The notes: generated by a model from the sequence alone, not told the origin. Counted from the stretch's first letter, positions 47,434-56,396 are shown. The stretch: 64,000 nucleotides of DNA from JBGQOG01 sp052113705 (GCF_052113705.1 NZ_JBGQOG010000007.1:62001-126000), one strand, 5' to 3'. Translations and numbers: made by a program.

Positions 47434-48511
47434 TGCCGAAGAGCCGGATCAGCAGATAGGCGAGGCCGGAGACAAAAACCCAGGCCAGCGCCCCCAGCGC
47501 CAGCGGCCGCAGCCCCTTGGCGCGCAATTTGCGGAAATCGGTCTCGAGCCCCATCGCGGCCAGCGCCACGGTCAGCAAAAACGCGGTGGCGGTGACCATG
47601 CGCCCCTGCCACAGGTCGGGCAGATGCACGAGTGAGTTGAGCGCGACCACGGCGATAAAGCCCAGCACGAACCAGGGCATCGGCGCCTTGGCCTGCACCG
47701 GGCCACCCTCGGCACCCGCACCTGTCCCGCGCCGCACAGCCCAGAACCCGAGGCTGAGGATCAGCGGTGCCAAGAGGATCACCCGCGACAGTTTGGCCAC
47801 CGTGCCCGCCTGCCCTGCCTCGGCGCCCTGCGCAAAGGCCGCCGCGACGACCTGCGCCACCTCATGGATCGCGGCACCGCTCCACAGCCCATAGGATTGC
47901 GGCCCGAGGCCGAGCGGCCCGGCCAGCAGCGGGAACAAGAGCATCGAGAGCGAGCCGAAGACCGTGACGCAAGCGATGGCGTAGGCCACATCTTCATCCG
48001 CGCCGCGCGTGACCGTGTTGGTGGCAATCACCGCCGAGGCACCGCAGACCGAGGTGCCCGCCGCGATCAGCTCGGCCAGCCGCCGCTCCACCCCCATCGC
48101 GCGGCCCATCGCCTTGGTGAAGAGAAAGGTGCAGACGAGGGTCAGCACGATCACCGCGATCCCCTGCGCCCCCACGGCCGCCACCTGCGACAGGGTCAGC
48201 TGAAAGCCGAGCAGGATGATCGCGAAACGCAGGATGCGCCGCATGGAAAAGGTGATGCCCGCCTGCGTGCCCGGCAGCGCGCCAAAGCTGTTGCGTAGCC
48301 CCATGCCCAGCACCATCGCGATGACCAAAGGGCTGAGCCCGGCGATGCCCGAAGCGCGCTGCACGCCGGTTGCCACCAGCGCCAACAGCACCGCAAGCCC
48401 AACGCCCGGCGCGAGCCGCCGCAGCGTCGCCACCGCCGCCGCACCGCCGCTGGTGCCGCCCGACGATCCCTCCGTTGCGCTGCTCATCGTGGTCATCCCG
48501 CTGCCTGCCAT
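47423..48511 (-). CDS. yeiH: YeiH/UPF0324 family membrane transporter
   Basis: The 362-residue protein has ten or more hydrophobic helices and the YeiH family segments LSPLVIAMVLGMGLRN, FSMRRILRFAIILLGFQL and AGTSVCGASAVIATNTV. Family members are called putative sulfate exporters; the substrate has rarely been tested. The start at 48511 has GGAG 8 bases upstream. It is divergent from a LysR-type regulator gene, the common arrangement for this family. Confidence 0.9.
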   Translation of the reverse strand: MAGSGMTTMSSATEGSSGGTSGGAAAVATLRRLAPGVGLAVLLALVATGVQRASGIAGLSPLVIAMVLGMGLRNSFGALPGTQAGITFSMRRILRFAIILLGFQLTLSQVAAVGAQGIAVIVLTLVCTFLFTKAMGRAMGVERRLAELIAAGTSVCGASAVIATNTVTRGADEDVAYAIACVTVFGSLSMLLFPLLAGPLGLGPQSYGLWSGAAIHEVAQVVAAAFAQGAEAGQAGTVAKLSRVILLAPLILSLGFWAVRRGTGAGAEGGPVQAKAPMPWFVLGFIAVVALNSLVHLPDLWQGRMVTATAFLLTVALAAMGLETDFRKLRAKGLRPLALGALAWVFVSGLAYLLIRLFGITG

Positions 48512-48570
48512 CTCAATTCTCCTGCTTTGCGACAGTATCGCGACGCGGAACCCATCACTCCATCGGATTA

Positions 48571-48606
48571 TACTTGTTCAATTGATCGATATTTTTTATG
48601 AATTAC
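48571..48606. promoter_or_regulatory. AT-rich divergent promoter/operator between yeiH and lysR
   Basis: In an otherwise GC-rich region these 36 bases are AT-rich and hold the perfect palindrome TCAATTGA (48578-48585) followed by GATATTTTTTATG. LysR-type regulators usually bind such dyads between their own gene and the divergent target. Confidence 0.45.
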
Positions 48607-48608
48607 GG

Positions 48609-49493
48609 ATGACCTTCGATCAGCTCCGCATCTTTCTGGCCGTCGCCGAGCGGCTGCATGTCACCCGCGCCGCCGAGGCGCTGAACCTGACGCAATCCGC
48701 CGTCTCCGCCTCGATCGCGGCGCTGGAGGCGGTGCATGGGGTCAAGCTGTTTGACCGCGTTGGGCGGCGGATCGAACTGACGGAGGCGGGCAGCCTGCTG
48801 ATCGGCGAGGCGCGCGCGATCCTGAGCCGGGTGGAAAGCGCCACGATGCTGCTCGATGATGTGGCGGGCGAGCCGCGCGGGCGGTTGCGCATCCACGCCA
48901 GTCAGACAGTGGCCAGCTATTGGCTGCCCGCGCATCTGGTACAGCTGCACAACCGGCATCCGGGTATCGAGATTGCGCTGACCACCGGCAATACCGCGCA
49001 GGTGGCGCAGGCGGTGCAGGAAGGGGCCGCCGATCTGGGTCTGGTCGAGGGGCCGGTGACGCAGGGCGAATTGCACCGGCAGGTGGTGGCGCGCGACGAG
49101 ATGGTGCTGGTGCTCGCCCGTGATCATCCCTGGGCCGGGCGCGCGCGGCTCTTGCCCGAGGATTACCGGGCGCAAAGCTGGATCCTGCGCGAGGAGGGTT
49201 CGGGCACCCGTTCGGAATTCGAGGGCCATCTGGGACGGCTGGGGCTTGCGCTGACCGATCTGGATGTGGCGCTGGAACTGCCCTCGAACGAGGCGGTGCT
49301 GGCGGCGGTGGCGGCCGGGCGCAGCCTCAGCGTGCTCTCACGCCGCGCGGTGGGGGCGGCGGCCATCGGCGGCTGGGTGCGGCTGCTGCCGATTGAGGCG
49401 CCGGAGCGGCCCTTTGCGCTGCTGACCCATCCGGCACGGCGGCGCACCCGGGCGGCACAGGCGATGATTGATCTGATGACCGCGCCGCGCTGA
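48609..49493 (+). CDS. LysR-type transcriptional regulator
   Basis: The 294-residue protein has the LysR helix-turn-helix at the N-terminus (FDQLRIFLAVAERLHVTRAA, then TQSAVSASIAALEAVHGVKLFDR) and a periplasmic-binding-like effector domain. It resembles regulators that sit beside yeiH genes. The ATG at 48609 gives the family's usual first residues (MTFDQL); the open frame runs 130 codons upstream across the yeiH start and should be ignored. Confidence 0.93.
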   Translation: MTFDQLRIFLAVAERLHVTRAAEALNLTQSAVSASIAALEAVHGVKLFDRVGRRIELTEAGSLLIGEARAILSRVESATMLLDDVAGEPRGRLRIHASQTVASYWLPAHLVQLHNRHPGIEIALTTGNTAQVAQAVQEGAADLGLVEGPVTQGELHRQVVARDEMVLVLARDHPWAGRARLLPEDYRAQSWILREEGSGTRSEFEGHLGRLGLALTDLDVALELPSNEAVLAAVAAGRSLSVLSRRAVGAAAIGGWVRLLPIEAPERPFALLTHPARRRTRAAQAMIDLMTAPR

Positions 49494-49677
49494 TCTTGCT
49501 CCCCGTCGGTCAGGTCAGCGCACGCCCCCCGCCCCGGTCCGATGAAGCGCCCGAAGGTGCGGACCACGGCCCCCGGGGAGGGCGTGCGAATGTCGGCTTG
49601 CATGGCGGGCAGGTTCGGGGGATACCTCGCCTGCCGGTCACCGGCGCTTCGTGGATCGTGTGAGTGGGACAGAACCG

Positions 49678-50364
49678 ATGCTGAACGACCAGATTACGCA
49701 TTGCCTGACGATTGGCCGCCGACCTGATCTTCTGCAGCAGACCCTGCTCAGCCTGCGCTCTCTGCCGCCGCTGGCGACAATTGCCATCAACGATTTCGGC
49801 GATAGCGAGACCAATGCCGTTTTCACCGAGCTCTGCCCCACCGGGCAGCTGATCACGCCGCAGGAACGTTTGGGCCACCACCGCGCGGTCGACAGGCTGT
49901 ATCAAAGCGTCCAGACGCCGTTCATTTTCCACAATGAAGATGACTGGCAGTTTTCGCGCTGTGATTTCCTCGACGACGCGATGACGCTTCTGGCCGCCGA
50001 TCCGCTGATCAGCTGCGTTTGTGTCCGCGATACCAACGACATGCCCCTGACCGATGCGGCACGCGCCGATATCCGGACATGCGAAACCAAAGGCATCCGC
50101 TACCAGCGGCTCGATGGGGTGCATGATCAGTGGTACGGCTATTCCTTTAACCCGCATCTGGCCCGCAAACAGTTGTGGGAGGATTTCGGCGGCTTTTCCG
50201 GCTTTGAGAAAGAGCGTCACATCTCGCGAAAACTGCGCGCCACCGGGGGGTTTGTGGCCTATCTGCTGCCGCCCGCCTGCGCGCATATCGGCGACGGGCG
50301 GAGCGCGTTCAGCAAACCTGCAGGGCCGTTCAAACGGTTCAAGAACTGGCTGCGCGGCCGCTGA
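49678..50364 (+). CDS. Glycosyltransferase family 2-like protein
   Basis: The 228-residue protein has the GT-A start HCLTIGRRPDLLQQTLLSLR, an acidic nucleotide-sugar site in FIFHNEDDWQF near residue 92, and a late basic tail (FKRFKNWLRGR) that may touch the membrane or another protein. It is short for the family. No other glycan genes are nearby, so the sugar and acceptor are unknown. A GTG at 49651 would add nine residues; neither start has a strong ribosome binding site. Confidence 0.75.
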   Translation: MLNDQITHCLTIGRRPDLLQQTLLSLRSLPPLATIAINDFGDSETNAVFTELCPTGQLITPQERLGHHRAVDRLYQSVQTPFIFHNEDDWQFSRCDFLDDAMTLLAADPLISCVCVRDTNDMPLTDAARADIRTCETKGIRYQRLDGVHDQWYGYSFNPHLARKQLWEDFGGFSGFEKERHISRKLRATGGFVAYLLPPACAHIGDGRSAFSKPAGPFKRFKNWLRGR

Positions 50365-50855
50365 ACCGGACACGGGGGGGGGCCCGCCCCCTCGCCTCCA
50401 AAGCGGGGGCCGTGCGTCTCTCGGACAAGAACCAGCCCTGTGCGGGCTGCGGGCGCCTTTTCGGGTGAATCCACCGTTGGGCAGATCCAGATGGCAGCCT
50501 GACGAGGACCGGCCGGACCGTCCTTGCATATGCAAAGCGCGCTGAGCCGCGGCGGTAACACCATCCTCCCGCGGCGCCCGCTTGTTGGCCAAGGCGCAGC
50601 GCTGCTGAGCATGGCATCCTCCCCTGACACCAGCCGCCCCTTCCGCAACGGCAGAGCAGGCTGCAGCGATACGCTGCCCCTGGCTGAAACGCAGAGCCCA
50701 GGTGGCCTGGGGGGAGGCACCCGTGGCGCGGCCAGCGCGGACGACCGGGGCTCAAAGCGGCGCGGAACGGGCCGGTATCAGAGCAGGGACGGTCGGTGGA
50801 CTGCTGAAACCATGAGGCCTGTTGCCGGAAGCATTTGCTGATCTGAGGGGTAAAA
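50365..50855. other. Non-coding stretch before tRNA-Phe
   Basis: About 490 bases without a supported gene. It begins with a run of nine Gs at 50374-50382 that can pair with the following C-run. Frames in all directions are short and Arg/Pro-rich. Confidence 0.4.
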
Positions 50856-50931
50856 TGGTGCCCGGAGACGGATTTGAACCGCCGACACGCGGATTTTCAA
50901 TCCGCTGCTCTACCAACTGAGCTATCCGGGC
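50856..50931 (-). tRNA. tRNA-Phe (GAA)
   Basis: The minus strand reads GCCCGGATAGCTCAG at the 5' end, has the anticodon loop TTGAAAA (anticodon GAA), a T-arm with GGTTCAAATCC and ends TCCGGGCACCA. All arms pair, the length is 76 bases and CCA is encoded. Confidence 0.98.
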
Positions 50932-51337
50932 ACCGGGCCTTGGCGAAGCCAACCGGCGTTTGGTGGGGAGTAACTAGACGTTGGCGCAGGGGCTGTCCAG
51001 AGGGTTTTGTGAAAAAAATCATGCGATCCGCACTTTCTGTAAAACTCTGCTTCCCTGACCCGCGCGTCGCCCGCGAAAATCATGGCAACGCGCTGAAAAC
51101 AGTGGGCAATACAGGATCAACCAGCGGCTGATCGGCACCGGTCAACAGGGCTGAAACTCGGGTGAGGGACATTCGGAAACGCTACACCGCCCGTCACCGC
51201 CATAGGCCCGCACGCAGGCCGCGCCCGCGCGAGATGCCGGGGGCCGCGCAGCAATTGCCCGCCGGACCACCGCCCGCCCCACCCCGCCGCGCAAGGCGGG
51301 ATGACAGGGCAGATGAGCCCGCGCGCAGCATGGCCCG
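50932..51337. other. Spacer between yacG and tRNA-Phe
   Basis: About 400 bases without a supported gene. A candidate tRNA promoter lies at 50971-50999. The remainder is mixed in composition and gives only short shadow frames. Confidence 0.4.
50971..50999 (-). promoter_or_regulatory. Candidate promoter of tRNA-Phe
   Basis: On the minus strand TGGACA (-35) and TAGTTA (-10) are separated by 17 bases, with the tRNA starting about 40 bases downstream. The boxes are close to the sigma-70 consensus. Confidence 0.4.
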
Positions 51338-51520
51338 TCAATGCGGCAGCGGGCCACCATCGGCGTCGGAACGAGAGCTGTCCTCTTCCTCTTCGTGCAA
51401 GTCGCCCGGAATCACATAGGATCCCGTCAGCCAGCGGCCCAGATCAATGTCGGCGCAGCGTTTCGAGCAAAACGGACGGTACTTCGGATCGGTGTCTTTC
51501 GAACAGATCGGACAGGCCAT
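51338..51520 (-). CDS. yacG: DNA gyrase inhibitor YacG
   Basis: The 60-residue zinc protein has four Cys in the order C-x2-C and C-x3-C (Cys3, Cys6, Cys18, Cys22: CPICSKDTDPKYRPFCSKRC) followed by DIDLGRWL, exactly the YacG pattern. It binds gyrase B and inhibits gyrase. It starts one base after the RNase gene ends and closes the housekeeping cluster next to tRNA-Phe. Confidence 0.95.
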   Translation of the reverse strand: MACPICSKDTDPKYRPFCSKRCADIDLGRWLTGSYVIPGDLHEEEEDSSRSDADGGPLPH

Positions 51521-51521
51521 C

Positions 51522-52568
51522 TCAGCTCTCCCGTTTGGCCAATATGGTTGCGAGCGCGATGCGGTCGCGCTTGCGCTGCAATTCGTAATTGCCCAAGGGC
51601 GTCCAACCGGCCAGCGAGGTTTCCGCCGCCTCGCCTTTGAAGGCCGCCTTCAGCTGCTGCTCCAGCGCCACGCGATCCTTCTTGGACATCGGGGCGAAGT
51701 CGACCACCACCTGACCGCCGAGACCCCGCAGCCGCAGCTGACGCGGCAGATCGCGGGCGGCGGCAATGTTCACCTTCAGCGAGGCTGCGGGCGAGGTGTC
51801 ATTGCCGGTGTTCACGTCGATGGCAATCAGCGCCCGCGTCGGCTCGATCATCATATGGCCACCGCCCGGCAGATCGACCCGCACCGCCAGCAGCAACGCC
51901 AAAGCCTCGGCGACGCCGTGATCTTCCATCGCCGAGGGGCCATCGGCAATCTCATCGGGGACGGGTTCCGCCCAGTCGCGCCAGGCCTCTTCATGCGGGC
52001 TTGGCGCATCGACCAGCAATTCCGGCGTGCCCTCGACATCGGCCAGCACCGCTTCGGCCAGACCGCGCATCGCGCCGATGTCTTCGGCAATCTCGCCCTC
52101 ATCGGCAAATTCGCAGACCGAGCGCAGGATCAGCCCCATCTCACTGCCCGCCATCACCTCGGCGGCCAAAGCCTCCAGCTCTTCGCGGATCGCGGTTTCC
52201 TTGATCCGGCGCGAGACATTCAGCCCCGGCGCGCCCGGCGTCACGATCGCATGGCGGCTTTTGAACAAAAGGCGCGTGCTGACCGGCAGCGCCTTGCCCG
52301 GCTCGCGCCCGCCCGTCACCTGCACCAGCACCGCCTGACCGGGGGCCAGCCCGCCGGTTTCGCGCAAAAAGCCCTTTTCGCCCTCGGGCAGGCGCACGAA
52401 AACACCGCCCTGCCCCTTCATCTGACGGTCCACCACCGCGCGGCAGATCGCGCCGGGGGCCAGCGCCAGATCGCTTTCCAGAATCAGATCCTCAAGCTGC
52501 CCGTCCACCATCAATGCGGCGGCTTCGCGGCCCTGAATTTCGCCCAATACGATGACACGACCCTTCAT
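51522..52568 (-). CDS. rng: Compact ribonuclease E/G-like protein
   Basis: The 348-residue protein carries the RNase E/G catalytic core: an S1-like region with GGVFVRLPEGEKGFLRE, the 5'-sensor region and the metal-binding segment ALIAIDVNTGNDTSP, then GGQVVVDFAPMSKK. It lacks the C-terminal scaffold of RNase E and is shorter than E. coli RNase G (489 residues), as is usual for this second RNase E/G gene in Rhodobacteraceae. Its ATG overlaps the maf stop by 4 bases. Confidence 0.9.
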   Translation of the reverse strand: MKGRVIVLGEIQGREAAALMVDGQLEDLILESDLALAPGAICRAVVDRQMKGQGGVFVRLPEGEKGFLRETGGLAPGQAVLVQVTGGREPGKALPVSTRLLFKSRHAIVTPGAPGLNVSRRIKETAIREELEALAAEVMAGSEMGLILRSVCEFADEGEIAEDIGAMRGLAEAVLADVEGTPELLVDAPSPHEEAWRDWAEPVPDEIADGPSAMEDHGVAEALALLLAVRVDLPGGGHMMIEPTRALIAIDVNTGNDTSPAASLKVNIAAARDLPRQLRLRGLGGQVVVDFAPMSKKDRVALEQQLKAAFKGEAAETSLAGWTPLGNYELQRKRDRIALATILAKRES

Positions 52569-53167
52569 GCGGTCCCCTGTTCTTCGGCGTGCCCGCTCAG
52601 GGTTCCGGCGGTGATCCCCGCCGCACGCAGCAATGTTGTGGTTTCCGACAGGGGCAGGCCGACCACCCCGGTGAACGAGCCCTGCAGCCAGGGAATAAAG
52701 GCACCGGCCAGGCCCTGAATGGCATAGCCCCCCGCCTTGCCCTGCCATTCGCCCGAGGCGAGGTAGCCGTTCACCTCTTCATTCGACAGCGGGCGGAATT
52801 TCACCACCGTATCCACGGTGCGTTCCCAGACCGTCTCGCCGCGCCGCACGGCAACGGCCGTCAGCACATGGTGACGCCGCCCCGAGAGCGCCCAGAGGAA
52901 CTCTGCCGCCTCCGCCGCATCGCGCGGCTTGCCCAGAATGCGCCGCCCGACCGAGACAGTGGTATCGGCGCAGAGCAAAACTTCATCCGCCGCACAATCG
53001 AGCGCGGCGATTTTTTCCCGGGCAATCCGCGCCACATAATCGCGCGGGATCTCGCCCTTCCGGGGGTTTTCATCAATGTCGGGGGCGCGAATGGCCGCCG
53101 GGGTCAGCCCCAGCTGTGCCAGCAATTCCCGCCGGCGCGGGCTGGCGGATCCGAGAATGAGTTTCAT
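52565..53167 (-). CDS. maf: Maf-like nucleotide pyrophosphatase
   Basis: The 200-residue protein starts LILGSASPRRRELLAQLG, the Maf signature. It also has LLCADTTVSVGRRILGKP and the later YAIQGLAGAFIPWLQGSFTGVVGLP (given here in part only as known family segments). It hydrolyses non-canonical or UTP/TTP-type nucleotides and is linked to septum control. It is in the conserved infA-maf-RNase-yacG run. Confidence 0.95.
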   Translation of the reverse strand: MKLILGSASPRRRELLAQLGLTPAAIRAPDIDENPRKGEIPRDYVARIAREKIAALDCAADEVLLCADTTVSVGRRILGKPRDAAEAAEFLWALSGRRHHVLTAVAVRRGETVWERTVDTVVKFRPLSNEEVNGYLASGEWQGKAGGYAIQGLAGAFIPWLQGSFTGVVGLPLSETTTLLRAAGITAGTLSGHAEEQGTA

Positions 53168-53245
53168 GTCTGCCTCCGCCGCCGCTGCAATCGATCCTGC
53201 CGCGTCGCGGCCACCCCGCGCCCCGGGGGGCGGAGGGGAATCGCT

Positions 53246-53464
53246 TTACTTGAAGCGATAATTGATGCGACCTTTCGAGAGGTCATAGGTGTTCATTTCC
53301 ACCTGCACCTTGTCGCCTGCCAGAACGCGAATGCGGTTTTTCCGCATCTTTCCTGCCATATGCGCGATGATCTCATGGCCGTTTTCCAGCTCGACCCTGA
53401 ACGTCGCATTCGGCAGGAGTTCCTTCACGACGCCGGGGAATTCGAGCATTTCTTCCTTGGCCAT
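53246..53464 (-). CDS. infA: Translation initiation factor IF-1
   Basis: The product has 72 residues, the standard IF-1 length, with MAKEEMLEFPGVVKELLPN, then FRVELENGHEIIAHMAGKMR and the end KGRINYRFK, all typical. It binds the 30S A-site during initiation. The frame extends 22 codons upstream, but the ATG at 53464 matches the family start. Confidence 0.98.
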   Translation of the reverse strand: MAKEEMLEFPGVVKELLPNATFRVELENGHEIIAHMAGKMRKNRIRVLAGDKVQVEMNTYDLSKGRINYRFK

Positions 53465-53545
53465 GGTCACTCCGATATGTGCCGCCCGCCAAATTTGCGG
53501 GCGCGCTCTAAATGCGCCGGGTTGCGGCAATTTTCAAGGCTTATG

Positions 53546-54454
53546 TCAAGCCATTTTGGGCTTTTCGCGTGTCGTTTTCACTTGCGCTGCCGGTGCAATC
53601 TGTTCCGGCCAGTGCAGATGGGGCAAAACGCCCCCCGAGGCCCGGGTTTTCGCCACCAGCGACAGGTCAAGCGCGGCCAACACCCAGCCCGGCGCATCTA
53701 TCGCGCCTTCAGCCAGAATCCCCGTCTCGGGCCAGCCATGGTCCGGGGGGCCGTAAATTGCGGCCCGGCCACGGTTTTCATCCACCGCCGGGCACCAGTC
53801 ACACAGGCCCACCGTCGGCGCCTGCACCACGACGCATTGATTCTCGAGCGCGCGTGCCATCGCCCCCACCCGCACCCGGGTGAAACCCGCCACCGAGTCG
53901 GTGCAGCTGGGCACCAGCAGGATGTCGGCCCCCGCCTCGGCCAAGGCGCGCGACAGCAAGGGAAACTCGCTGTCATAGCAAATCACCACGCCGATGCGGC
54001 CCAGCGCGGTGTCAAACAGGGTCAGCCCCGCGCCCGCGACGACATCCCAGTCCTCGCGCTCGAACCGGGTCATCATCACCTTGTCCTGATGCCCGATCAG
54101 CCCCTGCGGCCCGAAAAGCCGCGCGCGGTTCACCGGGCGTGCGCCACCCGCAAAGACCGGGGCCGAGGCGGCAAGGATATGCACGCCAAAGCGCATCGCC
54201 AGTTCGGCGTGCAAAGCATCGGCCTGCGGCAGGTGCCGCGCCACCTCATGCAGCGCCGCCTCCAGATCCGCCGCCACCGCCGGACCGCCGAGATGCGCCA
54301 GCTCCAGCGCGCCATATTCGGGAAAGACCAACAGATCCGCGCCCTGCCCCGCCGCATCGGCCACCCAGGTGTAGATCTTGGCGGCATAGGCCGCGAAATC
54401 CGGCAGGGGGTCCAACGGATAGGCCGCCGCCGCAAGCGTGACCCGGCGCGTCAC
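53546..54454 (-). CDS. Carbon-nitrogen hydrolase (nitrilase superfamily)
   Basis: The 302-residue protein has the Glu-Lys-Cys triad of the nitrilase superfamily: Glu in DLLVFPEYGALEL, Lys in GHQDKVMMTRFE and Cys in GVVICYDSEFP. It should hydrolyse an amide or nitrile; the substrate is unknown. Its start overlaps the stop of a GNAT acetyltransferase gene by 4 bases. Fused GNAT-nitrilase proteins are known, so the two probably work together. Confidence 0.9.
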   Translation of the reverse strand: MTRRVTLAAAAYPLDPLPDFAAYAAKIYTWVADAAGQGADLLVFPEYGALELAHLGGPAVAADLEAALHEVARHLPQADALHAELAMRFGVHILAASAPVFAGGARPVNRARLFGPQGLIGHQDKVMMTRFEREDWDVVAGAGLTLFDTALGRIGVVICYDSEFPLLSRALAEAGADILLVPSCTDSVAGFTRVRVGAMARALENQCVVVQAPTVGLCDWCPAVDENRGRAAIYGPPDHGWPETGILAEGAIDAPGWVLAALDLSLVAKTRASGGVLPHLHWPEQIAPAAQVKTTREKPKMA

Positions 54455-55056
54455 AGCGCCCGCATCCAGAATTGCAGCGGCTTTTCGCTCTGCTCAGCGT
54501 CGCCGATATCGGTCCAGCGGAACCGCGCGATCACGCCGGGCAAGGGCGCATAGCCGCGCTTGACCCAAAAGCCATCAAGCGGGCGATATGCTGCGGGCCG
54601 CGCCGGATGATCGGCAGGCCGGATGACCGAACAAAAGGCCGCATAGCGCCGCCCCAGCGCGCGTGCATGGGCCTCGCGCGCGTCAAAGAAGGCATGGCCC
54701 AATCCCCGTCCGCGATAGGCGGGCAAGAGCACCGATTCCGCGCAGTAAAAGATGTCACCCAGCGCCTCGGGCCGCGCGGCAAAGGGGGCGGCGAAATCCG
54801 CCGCATGATCCTCCATCGGCGTGCCGGTGGCCGCGCCGACCAGCTGCCCGCCGTCAAACGCCCCCACGACCACCGCCGCAGGATTGCCCCGATAACTCGC
54901 GAGATACTGGCGCTCATAGTCCAGCGCGCCCTCATAGAGATAGGGCCAGTCGTGAAACACCGAAATCCGCAGCCGCGCCACATCGTCGAGCACCGCATCC
55001 AGATCAGCGCCGGTCAGCACCCGGGTGGTGACCGGCCCGGCAGCCGCCTCAGGCAT
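54451..55056 (-). CDS. GNAT family N-acetyltransferase
   Basis: The 201-residue protein has the acetyl-CoA-binding motif LPAYRGRGLGHAFFDARE near residues 112-129 and an early YEGALDYERQYLASY segment shared with GNAT domains fused to nitrilases. The acceptor is unknown. It overlaps the nitrilase gene (4 bases) downstream and the SnoaL-like gene (8 bases) upstream, so the three genes are translated in sequence. Confidence 0.88.
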   Translation of the reverse strand: MPEAAAGPVTTRVLTGADLDAVLDDVARLRISVFHDWPYLYEGALDYERQYLASYRGNPAAVVVGAFDGGQLVGAATGTPMEDHAADFAAPFAARPEALGDIFYCAESVLLPAYRGRGLGHAFFDAREAHARALGRRYAAFCSVIRPADHPARPAAYRPLDGFWVKRGYAPLPGVIARFRWTDIGDAEQSEKPLQFWMRAL

Positions 55057-55453
55057 CGCGGCTGACCTGCGCCAGCCAATCGGCGAGGTTGTAATAGGTG
55101 GTCACCCGGGTGATCTTGCCCTCGTCCAGCGAAAAGAACGAACCTGCGGGCAGCACATACTGCTGCCCCCGGGCCTCCGGCAGCCCGTCATCGGTGGCAA
55201 GATAGGTGCCGTTGACGACGAATTCCGCCGCCGCGCGGCTGCCATCCTCGCTGGCAAAGACCACCAGATCGGTGAGGTTTTCGCGGTAGCAGCGGGTCAT
55301 ATGCGCGTTGAATTCGGCAAAGAGCGCCTTGCCCCGGCGGATCTTGCCCTCATTCACATGATGCGCCACGTCTTCGAACATAAGGTCCAGCATCGCATCG
55401 GTATCGCCCGCGTTGAACGCGGCGAAATAGGCGGAAATGATCGCATGGCTCAT
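55049..55453 (-). CDS. SnoaL/NTF2-like protein
   Basis: The 134-residue protein has the NTF2-like cone fold of SnoaL/ketosteroid isomerase relatives: ISAYFAAFNAGDTDAMLDLM at the start, GKALFAEFNAHM and a late ITRVTTYYNLADWLAQV. These proteins bind or isomerise small molecules; the role here is unknown. The ATG at 55453 overlaps the stop of the phosphatase gene by 4 bases. Confidence 0.85.
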   Translation of the reverse strand: MSHAIISAYFAAFNAGDTDAMLDLMFEDVAHHVNEGKIRRGKALFAEFNAHMTRCYRENLTDLVVFASEDGSRAAAEFVVNGTYLATDDGLPEARGQQYVLPAGSFFSLDEGKITRVTTYYNLADWLAQVSRDA

Positions 55454-55914
55454 GCTTGTTTGATCTCCTTTGGCGGGCCGAACCGCTCCATCATCCGCTC
55501 CATGATCTGCTGCCGGGTCTGCCGATAAGCGGCGAGTTTCGCCTCGCGCCCCTCGGCCAGTCCGGTCGGATCCATGATCGGCCAATATTCCACATCCAGA
55601 TGGTAAAACCGGGTCAGATCCAGCGCCCGGCGCTGACTGGCGGGCGAGAGCGCCACCACCAGATCAAAGCCGGAGATATCATCGCCCCATTGCTCCATCT
55701 CATCAAAGGAGCGGGCGCGGTGGCGCGACAGCTCCACCCCGATTTCCTGACAGACGGCGACGGTAAAGCCGTCGACCTCCATCTCGCTTTTGACGCCGAC
55801 GGACTGGACATAAACATCCTGTCCGTAAAATTTCTTCATCATCCCCTCTGCCATCGGCGAGCGTACCGCGTTGTGATCGCAACAAAACAACACCGAATGC
55901 GGCAGTTTACCCAA
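55450..55914 (-). CDS. Low-molecular-weight protein-tyrosine-phosphatase-like protein
   Basis: The 154-residue protein has the P-loop FCCDHNAVRSPMAEG (Cys-x5-Arg, nucleophile Cys12) and the general-acid Asp in IMDPTGLAEG. It belongs to the LMW phosphatase/arsenate reductase family. In Rhodobacteraceae this gene stands between a UPF0262 gene and infA, and arsenate reduction is not established for it. It begins 2 bases after the UPF0262 stop. Confidence 0.88.
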   Translation of the reverse strand: MGKLPHSVLFCCDHNAVRSPMAEGMMKKFYGQDVYVQSVGVKSEMEVDGFTVAVCQEIGVELSRHRARSFDEMEQWGDDISGFDLVVALSPASQRRALDLTRFYHLDVEYWPIMDPTGLAEGREAKLAAYRQTRQQIMERMMERFGPPKEIKQA

Positions 55915-55916
55915 AC

Positions 55917-56396
55917 TCAGCCTCCGGGCGTCAGGACGCAGATGAGGGTAAAGAGGCGGCGCGCAGTGTCAATATCAAGGGTGACTTTCCCCTCGAGACG
56001 TTCCTGCAAGACCCGCGCCCCCTCGTTGTGAATCCCCCGACGCGCCATGTCGATGGCTTCGATCTGGCTGGGCGGCAGACGTTTCACCGCCTCGAAATAG
56101 CTTTCGCAGATCTGGAAGTAATCCTTCACCACCTGCCGGAACGGCCCGAGGCTGAGATGAAACTCCGCAACCTTTTCGCCGTTCTCCAGGGTGGTATCAA
56201 ACACCAGCCGCCGTTCGCGGATGGCCAGACCGAGGCAAAACGGCCCTTCCGGCGCCGGGGCGTCCCCGCGACCGGGCAGGATAAAGCTGTTGTCTTCCAA
56301 CAGGTCATAGATCGCCACCCGGCGTTCTTGCTCGATCTCGGGCGTGGGCGGCGTCAGGCCGCTGTCGTCAATGTCAATCCGGGCGATGCGGCTCAT
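55917..56396 (-). CDS. UPF0262 family protein
   Basis: The 159-residue protein matches UPF0262, an alphaproteobacterial family of unknown function nearly always next to hisD. Recognisable parts are RIARIDIDDSG, RVAIYDLLEDNSF and MARRGIHNEGARVLQERL. Its start overlaps the hisD stop by 4 bases. Confidence 0.92.
   Translation of the reverse strand: MSRIARIDIDDSGLTPPTPEIEQERRVAIYDLLEDNSFILPGRGDAPAPEGPFCLGLAIRERRLVFDTTLENGEKVAEFHLSLGPFRQVVKDYFQICESYFEAVKRLPPSQIEAIDMARRGIHNEGARVLQERLEGKVTLDIDTARRLFTLICVLTPGG

Noticed and set aside
48216..48608. Long N-terminal extension of the LysR gene
   Set aside because: It runs through the opposite-strand yeiH start; the family start at 48609 is clear.
50365..50855. 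Possible transposase remnant upstream of tRNA-Phe
   Set aside because: No frame shows a transposase motif and there are no terminal inverted repeats or target duplications.
50856..51337. tRNA-Phe as an attachment site for a mobile island
   Set aside because: No integrase gene and no repeat of the tRNA 3' end is visible nearby.
55450..55914. Arsenate resistance locus
   Set aside because: The phosphatase-like gene has no arsR, arsB or acr3 neighbour and occupies a conserved housekeeping position.
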